Shown: positions 45,560 through 56,305 of the stretch, piece by piece
Layout of the letters: every line of letters begins with the position of its first letter
Position numbering within the stretch: the first letter of the stretch is position 1
DNA from: Beta vulgaris subsp. vulgaris
Taxonomy: Eukaryota; Streptophyta; Magnoliopsida; Caryophyllales; Amaranthaceae
Assembly (NCBI RefSeq): GCF_026745355.1
Contig: NC_079207.1
Span: 35,875,430-35,939,429, forward strand
DNA: 64,000 bases
Direction of reading: 5' to 3'
The notes under the pieces: generated by a model
Database searches by the model: none
What the model was told of the DNA's origin: nothing
What the model saw: the letters and a program-made list of their open reading frames with translations, nothing else
Made by a program: the position numbers and the translations under genes

Positions 45560-47075
45560 AAGTCTAATTTGATCGTTCTAGTCAAGTTTTTGCAAATAAA
45601 GGCCATTTCGAAACTGTTTTATGTCACATTCATCCATTTTGTACCATATCATGTAATTTTAGGTTACATTCTAATATAATATGTTTATTAAGGACTATTA
45701 GGACGATAATAATTCCAATTTGATCGTTCTAGTCAAGTTTGTGCAACTAAAGGTCGTTTTAGACCATTTTAAGCCGTTTTGGGTCAAATTCATCCATATC
45801 ATACCATAGCAAGTAATTTTAGGTTACATTCTGGTCTAATATGTTGTTTAAGGAGCATTAGGACGATTACAACTCTAATTTGATGGTTCTAGTCAAGTTT
45901 GTGCAAGTGAAGGTCGTTTCAAGGCCGTTTTAGGCCGTTTTGGGTCAAATTAATCCATTTCATACCATAGGAAGTAATTTTAGGTTACATTATGGTATAA
46001 TATGTTTTTTAAGGAGCATTAGGACGATTACAATTATAATTTGATTGTTCTACTCAAGTTTGTGCAAGTAAAGGCCGTTTCAAGGCCGTTTTAGGCCGTT
46101 TTGGGTCAAATTCATCATTTCATACCATAGCAAGTAATTTTATGTTACATTTTATCTAATATGTTGTTTAAGGAGTATTAGGACGATTACAACTCTAATT
46201 TGATCGTTCTAGTCAAGTTTGTGCAAGTAAAGGCCGTTTCAAGGCCGTTTTAGGCCGTTTTGGGTCAAATTCATCCATTTCATACCATAGCAAGTAATTT
46301 TAGGTTACATTCTGGTCTAATATGTTGTTTAAAGAGCATTAGGACGATTACAATTCTAATTTGATCGTTCTAGTCAAGTTTGTGCAAGTAAATGCCGTTT
46401 CAAGGCCGTTTTGGGTCAAATTCATCCATTTCATACCATTGCAAGTAATTTTAGGTTACATTTTATCTAATATGTTTTTAAGAGTATTAGGACGATTACA
46501 ATCTAATTTGATCGTTCTAGTCAAGTTTGTGCAAGTAAAGGTCGTTTAAGGCCGTTTTAGGTCGTTTTGGGTCAAATTCATCCATTTCATACCATAACAT
46601 GTAATTTTAGGTTACATTCTGGTCTAATATGTTGTTTAAGAGTATTAGGACGATTACAAGTCTAATTTGATCGTTCTAGTCAAGTTTGTGCAAGTAAAGC
46701 CGTTTCAAGGCCTTTAGGCCGTTTTGGGTCAAATTCATCATTTCATTATATTTTAGGTTGCATTCTGGTCTATATGTTGTTTAAGGACTATTAGGATGAT
46801 TACTAGTCTAATTTGATCATCCTAGTCAAGTTTGTGCAACTAAAGGCCGTTTCTAGGCCATTTTGGGTCAAATTCATCCATAGCTTTCCATAGCATATAA
46901 TTTTAGGTTACATTATAACTAATATGTAGTTTAAGGACTATAGGACAATTACAAGTCTAATTTGATCGTTCTATCAAGTTTGTGCAAGTAAAGGTGTTTT
47001 AGGTCAAATTCATATATTTCATACCATAGCATGTAATACATTCTAGTCTAATAAGTTGTTTAAGGACTAATTAGG
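45560..47075. repeat. Tandem array of about ten ~150-bp units inside CACTA element 5
   Basis: The phrase GATCGTTCTAGTCAAGTTTG recurs, with small changes, at about 45,571, 45,722, 45,882, 46,043, 46,202, 46,363, 46,510, 46,669, 46,814 and 46,962. Unit length is therefore 145-161 bp. Each unit also has GGCCGTTTTGGGTCAAATTC, TTTCATACCATAGCA and ATTAGGACGATTAC. Outer units are the most degenerate, as expected for unequal exchange in the middle. No coding function. Confidence 0.9.
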
Positions 47076-47084
47076 ATGAAACTA

Positions 47085-49149
47085 AGTCATAGTTTATATG
47101 GGACGGAATGTTACGAACCTTCTCAAGATCATCGACTTCGTGCAACAAGTAAGTATATCGAACATAAACCTCATCACGTCATAGCCGCAAGCAACTCCAT
47201 CTTGTTGTTGTGCGCACTAAATTCAAAATTATTTTCCGAAAAATAATTCTCAACAGGACGATCAATAAAATTAGGGAAACTAATAACTTAAAGATAGGAC
47301 AATCAAAATCCTTTACCTTCACTGATTTCCATTGAGGAAGTGTGGCTCTTCTTGGACCACATCCACGTAATCTTTTCATCACACTACAATACCACATTTT
47401 ATAATAGTTACAATGTTATGATGTTAATAAAGAACAAAAAGGAAATGAAAATAAAACAATACCTATTCAATATGTTTTTGATTAGTAAGCCTCGGGGTGG
47501 TTCTTGACGCATAGAATCAAAATGGTATATTGTGTGAGTTGAAGGAGATATTACCAAGAGCATCCAATGGAGACTACAACAAAAAATTAAGTTCGACAAT
47601 CATATGTATACCAACAATAGTTATCCAAAATAGTATTATGAAAAGACATTATCAACTAGGTACTAAAACATACTCTTCAAGGTATGGGGCAATAATATAG
47701 TTAGCTTTAGATCGAACACATGCGGTAATACTCCTTTCAACGTACTCACTCGCTTCAGCATGGTTCTTCAAGCAATTGTCACCACGAATCTCTTGTGGAC
47801 ATAACCACCCAACTTTTGATACAGCTTCACATCCAAGTAAATCTTTGTAAAGTCCACTAAAAGAAGATTTAGTTAATTTAGATTGAAAATCGTCAACAAC
47901 CAACAAAATATAAAAGTAGTTATTTTTATTAGATCACCTCATGAAGACTTGTAATATAGATACATTTAAATCGCCCGGAGAGGAACTCACAATATCCACT
48001 TTATATACCCAAGTAGCTGAATCGTCATCTAAGTAGTGGAATTGAGATTTCTCCAAATCAACCTTTATTGGGGAGGAATCAGGCAAGTTGGTAACACGAG
48101 CATGTAGCCAAGAACATGACTTGCTAAGAGACTGGAGCACTTTTTCACACACAAGTGGAGTTCCTTTTGGATTCACATCAGGAGATGAGCCCTTAGATGA
48201 AATCTTTCCTACAACTACACTCTTAGGTTGTGAATCCGCCTTGTTATTATTAGCTTTTGAGTCCACCTCATTCTCTTTTGATCTGTTGTCTTGCGAACTC
48301 TCTTTGTCCGCATCCAAATTATTCACTTTTTTGGCCGATTCTGTTTTTTTTCTTCAAAAGTAAAAGACACCATTACACAAAAAGAACATATGAAATAATC
48401 ATTAGGATATAGCACATATTTTACCTTATCTGAAAATCGCACCCAAGCACATGGCCATATCACAAAACTACCTTGCGCGTCGTTCAGAACAGTGAGCTCT
48501 ACTCTGGCCTAGGGACCGATAATGAGAAATCTTCAAATCCACATATAATGGTGTCTACGGACACACTAAAATAAGAACCTGCTACCGGCAGCAAATGTGA
48601 TGTCTGGCCCTCTCTCGGTGGTTGTGCCCGACCATAAGCGACCACAACCAACTCACCTGCTGATCGGTAAGTAAAAGATTCCAAGGGGTCTCCTCCTATT
48701 TAAAACATAATTGGCTAAGTCAACCATTAACAATATATATCATATAGTTTGTTGGAAAAGGAACTGAAAAAGTAATTCTTCATTTACCTCTATATCAGGC
48801 ACTAGGGGGTCAAGTAGCAGAGGTTTAGGTATCGAACCAAGTACCTCTCTAGATGTCTCGGGATCTTGCTGGCTTGATTTGTCCCGAGGAGTGACATTGA
48901 GCTCGAGCTCGTCAAGACTAGGTAATCCCATGTGCTCCAAGATGGCGCTGAATTGATTCTTCATCCTTTTCTCAAGCTCCTCTATTGCAGATTTCATTTT
49001 GCTCTCATATCTTGTGATGCATTAGACACTGAGCTTGATCTTGTTGCGGAGTACTCTGCACCATAAAATTTTCTCAAGCCTAGTCGTACCCCTCCTTTGC
49101 CTTTCACACGTCCATCATGGTCCTTACCTAGAACCATATGTAAGGCATC
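47085..49149 (-). pseudogene. CACTA gene 3' part: transposase tail, DUF8039-like region and Ulp1-like cysteine protease
   Basis: On the minus strand from 49,149 the frame opens with DALHMVLGKDHDGRVKGKGG, a typical part of plant Transposase_24 proteins. A helical tail (IEELEKRMKNQFSAILEHMG) follows. The 48,684-48,499 exon, with VVAYGRAQPP and YFSVSVDTII, resembles DUF8039. A Ser/Lys-rich linker lies at 48,326-47,934. The Ulp1/C48-type part has HWMLLVI and IYHFDS (47,575-47,500) and, in a further exon, CAQQQDGVACGYDVMRFM (about 47,220-47,160). The His, Asp, Gln and Cys of the catalytic set are thus all visible. Introns separate the exons. It may be one gene or two. It is separated from its 5' part by the copia insertion, so it cannot be expressed intact. 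Confidence 0.7.
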
Positions 49150-50721
49150 TGTTGACCCTTGAGTTTTGAAGATGACCTAACCACAAAAGACATAGTATAT
49201 TTTATTTATGTTGATTGCAAGGTAATTCATGATCGAGCTAAGAGAATACTTGATTGAAGATTAAAGCGGAGAATTAATCAAGATCGAAGTAAAGATGTTC
49301 GAGAAATGAAGAATCAAGCATGGAATGAAGATTAGAATACATTAGGGTATTTATTAATCTTCTTGTTAAGGTTGAGTAAAAGCTTTATTAAGTTCGTGGT
49401 GAATTCTCAAAGGAAATTGGTTCTGTTCCATGAAAGGAACAGACCTGCACTATAGGAACAAGGCTTAGGAACAAGACTTAATAATTAGGAAACAAGACTT
49501 AAAACTAATTTAGGAACTTCTAAGTGACTAAATATTGTGCGCCTAAGATAAATGTGTGCCCAATATAGTTGTTAGAGTTTTTAGGGATATTTTGACTAAG
49601 ATCCATAATTTTAGGAAGTTGAAGTTTGTTAGGAAAAGATTTTAAATAGTTTTTTGATTTTAAAATAACTGATTTTCAAATCTTATCTTTTTAAAATATA
49701 TATATTTTATCTTTTATATTTTATTTAAAAGATTTAGTTTTCGAAAATATATTATTTCCGGTTTTCAAAATGTTTCGGATTTTTTAAATACAAAAACTGT
49801 TTTCCGGTTTTTATAAAAGATTTTGAAAAAGATATTTTTTCCTAAAAACTAGCTAAAGGATTTTTTATTTCCTAAATTCTAGATTACACGCCTAAAGGTT
49901 TACTGCTACATGTTTATGTAGTTAGTGGATTTAGTGGCTTAAGTTAATTATCCTCCAAGTATTTAATTAAATTAAATAAGATTAATTATTCTCCAAGTTT
50001 GCAAAACCACGTAATATGTTACTGCTTCTATGAAGTGAAGTAGTGGATTAGTGGATGCTTTACATGACATGGAATAATTAATTTAATTTAATTAATTAAT
50101 TAAACATCATGGAGAACATGTGATAATGGTCTAAGTTAGTGGAAATCATGTCTTGTCTTAATGTCTATAAATAGGCGCCTAATTCATTTGAGTAAAATGT
50201 GTCTGACTTAGTTAATTTGTCTAAGTTATCTAAAGTGTCAGTGCCTTTTCTTAAGAGAATTCATACTTACATTAATCGAGTTTTATTACTCTTCCATTAT
50301 TTTACAAAGTGTATTTTTGAGAAAAAGGGTTTGAGTGAACTCTTGTAAGTGTGAAAAGCTTTGAGTGAAGCAAGAGAAAGAGAAAGAAAGAAAGAGAAAG
50401 GAACTTCGAGTGAAGTTTGAGAGAAAACGTCAGTTGTTGGGAACTGTCGTTGGGAACTTGAGTTGAGTGACTTAAGTTGAGAATCGAGAGAAAAGTAATA
50501 GGTTGTAATCAGAGTTGTTTTGGCCTATTATAGTGGAAAGTTGTTTAAAATCCCTTGTGGTCGAGGTTGTTTCTTCCTACTAGGCCTAGGAAGTTTTTCC
50601 TCGTAAAATCTCTCGTGTTCCCATTGTTTGTTCCCAAGTTTACTTTTAATTCCGCAAAAAGTAGTGCTTATTCTCTCACTATAATTCACCCCCCCTCTTA
50701 TAGTGCTCATATTATACAACA
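49150..50721 (+). repeat. 5' LTR of the Sirevirus-like copia element
   Basis: Starts TGTTGACCCTTGAG and ends TTATACAACA; 1,572 bp. A TATA box CTATAAATAGGCGCC has its core at 50,166-50,173. The final 200 bp contain GGGAACTG/TTGGGAAC words and CACCCCCCCTCTTATAG. The plus orientation is set by the primer site immediately downstream. Confidence 0.95.
50166..50173 (+). promoter_or_regulatory. TATA box of the copia LTR
   Basis: TATAAATA within GTCTATAAATAGGCGCC, about 1.0 kb into the LTR. The same box occurs in the 3' LTR at 60,647-60,654. It is followed by the palindrome TAGGCGCCTA. Confidence 0.7.
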
Positions 50722-50723
50722 AT

Positions 50724-50735
50724 TGGTATCAGAGC
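50724..50735 (+). other. Primer-binding site (initiator tRNA-Met type)
   Basis: TGGTATCAGAGC, two bases inside the 5' LTR, is the standard copia primer site complementary to the 3' end of plant initiator tRNA-Met. Confidence 0.95.
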
Positions 50736-50785
50736 GGGAACTCTAATATTCAGGAAACCCTGTTGAGTTCAAGATCTTGAAAAAT

Positions 50786-52610
50786 ATGAATACTAGAGAG
50801 AAACTGGAAGAAGGGTACTCTACGCAGAGGCCACCAATGTTCAATGGTAAGTTTTACACTTACTGGAAGAACAGAATGGAGATCTTTATCAAAGCCGACA
50901 ATTACCAGGTATGGAGAGTCATAGAGGTAGGTGATTTTGAAGTCACTACCACTAATGACAAAAATGAGGTAATTCCTAAATCTATATCTGATTTTGATAA
51001 AGCTGATTTCGAAAAGATGGAAATTAATGCTTTGCTATAAAATTGCTTCATTGTGGTCTTGGACCTCATGAACACAATCGTGTCCATGGATGTAAACCGC
51101 AAAACAAATTTGGGATCTTCTTGAAGTCACTCATGAAGGTACGAGTGAAGTTAAGAGATCAAAAATAGATCTTTTGATGAACCAATATGAACTTTTTCAA
51201 ATGAAATCAAAAGAGTCTATCCAAGACATGTTTACACGCTTTACTAATATAATTAATGAGCTAACATCTCTTGGTAAAGTGATTACATCTGAGGAACAGG
51301 TACGAAAGGTCCTAAGGAGCCTTCCTAGGGATCGTTGGATGGCTAAGGTAACTGCCTTACAGGAAACTAAGGACTTTACTAAGTTCAATTTGGAACAACT
51401 TGCTGGTTCCCTCATGACTCATGAGTTGCAATTGGACAATGAGAATGGAGACATGTCCAAGCAAAAGTCGATTGCCTTAAAAGCTGATGAAAGTGAAGGC
51501 TCAGAAACAGATGAAGAAGAATCTGCTCTCATGGTCCGAAAATTCAAAAGAATGTTTAGGAACATAGAAAAGTGATTACAAAGGTAAGAATAAGAAATAT
51601 TCTAACAAACTTGTTTGTCATAAGTGTGGCAGTTCTGAGCACTTCATCAAGGATTGTCCCCAATGGGAACAAGAAAAAGGCAAAGGAAGGGAACAGAGCA
51701 GAGATAGGAACAAGAATACAAAAACTCCTATACTCGATCTGACATGAAGAAAGCTATGGTTGCTGCATGGGGAGACTCTGACTCTGAGGAAGAAGATGAT
51801 CCTCAACCAAATGAGGAGACTGCAAACTTCTGTCTTATGGCTCTTGACAATTCCGAATCTGATGAAGAGATTGAATCTCTTGAGGCAAGTCTAGACACCA
51901 TCAAAACTCGTCTTAATTCTTTAAGTAAAGAAAAATTATTTGAGTTTATTGTTGACGCTGTAAATGATTGCAAAGATGAAACCATTAAACTAAAACAATG
52001 TCAACATGCTTTAAGTGTAGCAAAGGAACATACCTCTTGGCTTAAAAGTGTTCGATTGATATTGAGAAAAGATTTTTCGAATTGTTTGACAAAAATCTTA
52101 AATTAAAAGAGGATTTCGAAAATCTTAAAAATGAGAACTACTTGTTAAGTCTTGAGATCACAACTAAAAGAGTTTGTTCCTGAAGTAAGTTCATTTGACA
52201 TTAAGTCAGTTCCCTTGCAAAGTTTCAAATCTGAAATAAACGAATTGAAAAATCATGTTTCATTTTTGGAAATTGAAAATAAGGAACTTGTAGGGGAACT
52301 GCACCAAATGAGAAATGAAAAGAAAATGCTACCTATTCCAAACTGGATTAAGAACCCTCAAACCAAAAGAACTGAAGGTCTTGGTTTTAATCACAAAAAG
52401 AAATTTGAAAAACCTAAAAAGAGAGTTGATTTACCAAGTGATAAAGTTTGTATGTTTTGTGGAACACTGGTCATTTTAGGAACTCTTGTCCTAAAAGACT
52501 TGGTCGCATCAATGAGAACTTGGAAACAAGTAAAGTAATTTGGAAAAAGAAATCTATTGTTCCTGAAGGAAAGGAACCCAAGAAAGATTGGGTTCCTAAC
52601 TCTAACAATT
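50786..52610 (+). pseudogene. copia gag (capsid, two zinc-knuckle sites), broken
   Basis: ATG 50,786 starts a gag with PPMFNGKFYTYWKNRMEIFI and continues to a stop at 51,038. Reading resumes in another frame (about 51,110-51,575) with LLMNQYELFQMK and FTRFTNIINEL. A zinc knuckle CHKCGSSEHFIKDC lies at 51,617-51,658. An acidic linker (SDSEEEDDPQPNEE) and a coiled stretch follow (51,744-52,106). A second knuckle near 52,450 starts VCMFCG but is then lost by frameshift. The long acidic/coiled gag extension is usual in Sireviruses. At least three breaks make it non-functional. Confidence 0.85.
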
Positions 52611-52617
52611 AGTTTTC

Positions 52618-55600
52618 TTGCAGGTTGGAGTGAGGGGGAACAACACATGGTACCTAGACAGTGGTTGTTCTAAGCATATGACTGGAGATAAATCAAGATT
52701 TCTCTCACTCTCAGCCTACAATGGTGGAAGTGTGACTTTTGGTGACAACAAGAAAGGTAACATAGTTGCCATGGGAAAGGTCGGTAAGTCATCGTCACAT
52801 TCCATAGAAAATGTGTTTCTAGTTGATGGATTAAAGCATAACTTGTTAAGTATTTCCCAATTCTGTGATAGAGGGAACTGTGTGAAGTTTAATAGTGAAA
52901 AATGTTTGATAGTCAACAATAGCACAAAGGATATCATTTTGGAAGGAACAAGGAAAGGGAACACATATGTTGTGGATCTCAACCTTGTTCCCAAAAAAAA
53001 TTCACATGCCTTAGTGTTATTGATGATGATTCATTTTTATGGCACAAGCGTCTAGGTCATGCTAGCTTTTCCTTGCTTGACAAACTCATTCTAAAGAACT
53101 AGTTTTAGGTTTACCCTCTACTAGGTTTCATTTAGATCATGTGTGTATGCATGCGCAAAAGGCAAGCATGTTAGGTCCTCTTTCAAGTCCAAGAATGTGG
53201 TGAGTACCACAAGACCTTTAGAGTTAATACATATGGATTTATGTGGACCTATGAGGATACAAAGTAGGAGTGGAAAGAAATATGTGTTAGTAATTGTAGA
53301 TGACTTCTCTAGATTTACTTGGGTTATTTTTCTTTCTAGCAAGGACGAGACTTATGATGAGTTCCTTGTCTTTGCAAAGAAAGTACAAAATTTGAGTGGT
53401 CATAAGTTACTTCACCTTAGATCCGACCATGGTAAAGAGTTTGAAAATTTAAGTTCGATGACTTTAGCAGAGACAATGGATTAGATCACAATTTCTCAGC
53501 CCCTAGAACACCTCAACAAAATGGTGTTGTTGAAAGGAAGAATAGAACACTAGAAGAGATGGCTAGGACTATGTTGATAGCTAGTGGACTTCCTAAAAAC
53601 TTTTGGGCAGAAGCTGTGAATACTGCTTGTCACATTATAAATCGAGCCATGGTAAGACCTTTATTAAATAAAACGCCCTATGAGCTGTATTTTGGTAAAA
53701 AGCCCAATATTACATATTTCAGAACATTTGGATGTAAATGTTTTGTTCATAATAATGGGAAACAAAATATTGGAAAATTTGATGCTAGAAGTGAAGAAGC
53801 TGTATTCTTAGGATATTCTTCTAGTAGCAAGGCTTATAGAGTGTATAATAAAAGGTCTATGTGTGTAGAAGAAAGTGTGCATGTTATTTTTGATGAAACA
53901 GATAAATTTGATGCAAGCACACATGTTACCTAAGTCTTATTGATGAGACTTTGGAAGACGAAGTCATGGGAACAAAGCCAAGGGAACAACATCCTGTTCC
54001 TGTTCCCAATGAGGAAGAAGAGGAACTAAGTGATGATGCACTAGTGAATGAATCCACTATTGTTGAACCTGGTTCCCAAGTACAGGAAATGAAGATGATC
54101 AAGGAAACCAAGTTTCCATCCAGGATTTCCAACCAAAGCCTTGGAAAACTCATCGTTCCCATCCTGTGGAACTAATAATCAGTGACATAAATAAGGGAAC
54201 TCAAACGAGATCTCAATTGAAAAACTTTTGTGCTTTTCATGCTTTTCTTTCTATGTTGGAACCTAGGAATCATGAAGAAGCTCTCACTGATGCTGATTGG
54301 ATCGTAGCAATGCAGGATGAACTTCATCAATTTGAAAGAAACAAAGTTTGGCACCTTGAACCTAAGCCTAAACATAACAAGGTTATTGGTTTAAAGTGGG
54401 TGTTTCGAAACAAATTAGATGAGTTCGGAACTATCATAAGAAACAAGGCCAGGTTAGTTGTGAAAGGATACAATCAACAGGAAGGCATTGATTATGAAGA
54501 AACTTTTGCTCCAGTTGCAAGATTGGAAGCAATTAGAATCTTCATAGCTTTTGCTGCCTTCATGGGTTTCAAATTGTATCAAATGGATGTAAAATGTGCT
54601 TTTCTAAATGGTTATCTTAATGAGGAGGTATTTGTAGAACAACCTCCAGGTTTTGAAAATAAAGAATTTCCTAATCATGTCTTTAAGCTTGACAAAGCTC
54701 TTTATGGGTTAAAGCAAGCTCCAAGAGCATGGTATGAAAGACTTTCTAAGTTCCTTCTTGAAAATGAGTTTAAAAGAGGAAAATTGGATCGAACCTTGTT
54801 TTTAAAATCAAAAGGAAAACATTTATTAGTTGTTCAAATATATGTTGATGATATTATATTTGGTGCCACTAATGAATCTTTGTGCAAGGACTTTGCTAAT
54901 CTCATGAGTAAAGAATTTGAAATGAGTATGATGGGTGAGCTCAACTTCTTCTTGGGTTGCAAATCAAGCAAACAGAAGAAGGAATCTACATCCATCAACA
55001 AAAATACATAAAGGAACTATTGAAAAAGTATGGTTTGGAAGCATCCAAAGTAATCATACACCTATGGGAATCTCAACCAGATTGGATGAAGATTCTATAG
55101 GAAAAGTGTGGATCAAACCAAATATCGAGGTATGATTGGCTCATTACTATATCTAACTGCAAGTCGTCCTGATATTGCTTTCAGTGTAGGATTATGTGCA
55201 AGGTTTCAAGCCAATCCAAAGGAATCTCATCTCACAGCTGTGAAGAGAATCCTAAGATACCTCAAGGGAACAGATGATTTAAGCCTATTCTATTCGAGGA
55301 GTGATACCTTTGAATTGAAAGGATTTGCGGATGCTGACTATGCAGGAGATCTGGTCAATAGAAAGAGTACATCAGGTATGGTTCAGTTCCTTAGTCATAG
55401 TTTAGTTTCTTGGAGCACCAAGAAGCAAAACACAGTTGCTTTATCTACAGCAGAGGCTGAATATGTTGCAGCAGCAGCATGTTGTTCCCAAATGCTATGG
55501 ATAAAACAACAACTACGTGACTATGGAATCTACTTTGAATGTGTTCCCATCTATTGTGATAATACTAGTGCTATTAGTATTTCTAAAGATCCCGTACATC

Positions 55601-55782
55601 ATTCAAGAGTCAAACACATCCATATTAGGCATCACTTTCTGAAAGATAATGTTGAAAAGGGTCTTATTAAAATGGAATTCTGTGAGACTGAACGTCAAAT
55701 TGCAGACATCTTGACAAAACCCTTAAATAGAGATAGGTTTGAGAAATTGAGACTTGAACTTGGCTTAATCAAATTGAAATGA
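52618..55782 (+). pseudogene. copia pol (protease, integrase, reverse transcriptase, RNase H), broken
   Basis: The protease has NTWYLDSGCSKHMTGD with its DSG triad (about 52,650). The pre-integrase WHKRLGHASF is near 53,045. The integrase core shows HMDLCGP (53,230), RSDHGKEFE (53,420) and PQQNGVVERKNRTLEE (53,515). The reverse transcriptase (54,166-55,011) is open and contains [15 protein letters not shown]. RNase H (55,108-55,782) is also open, with STAEAEYVAAAACC, YCDNTSAISIS and ADILTKPLNRDRF. Frame changes or stops separate protease from integrase, split integrase (53,480-53,560), and occur near 53,935-54,170 and 55,010-55,110. Copia order (integrase before reverse transcriptase) is clear. 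Confidence 0.9.
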
Positions 55783-56305
55783 TTGCTACATTATTCCCCT
55801 TTGTGTTAATTCTTTGGCATTATGTCTGATGTGCATTTTTGATTTTTTATTTGCTTAAATACATCACAATACTTATATGATTATTTTATATGTATAAGTA
55901 AAAATGTCTGAAAACTGCTCACCAATGTCCAATAATATTCCCCTTATTGTTCATAGGACAATTCTATGCCTTAAGTGATGACAAAGGATTAAAAGAATTA
56001 ATGGAGTTCCAAAGTAGCAAAATTTCATTGTTCCCATTCACTGTTCCCAAACGCTGTTCCCAATTCCCAGCGTATTAGAGTTAGATTTTTTTTTCTTTCA
56101 AAATTCGAAAAACCAAAAATATTCTGTTCAGATTTTATTTCCTAAAAATCTGATTTTTCCTTATATCTCTCAAGTTAGTTGAAGATATTTTTTTAGAAGA
56201 TTTTTTTTCTTAAAACGTGTAAATACACGGTTTTATATTATCTTTCCTTAAAACAAAACAAATTTTTTTTCCTTCTTCTATAAAACCGAAAATTCTCCAC
56301 AAAAC
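55783..56305 (+). other. Spacer between pol and the extra ORF
   Basis: AT-rich with T runs and no coding. In Sireviruses with a third ORF this region would hold a splice acceptor or promoter for it; none was identified with confidence here. Confidence 0.5.

Noticed and set aside
45560..47075. Regular repeats considered as a CRISPR-like array
   Set aside because: Units are about 150 bp and contiguous with no unique spacers, within a plant transposon.
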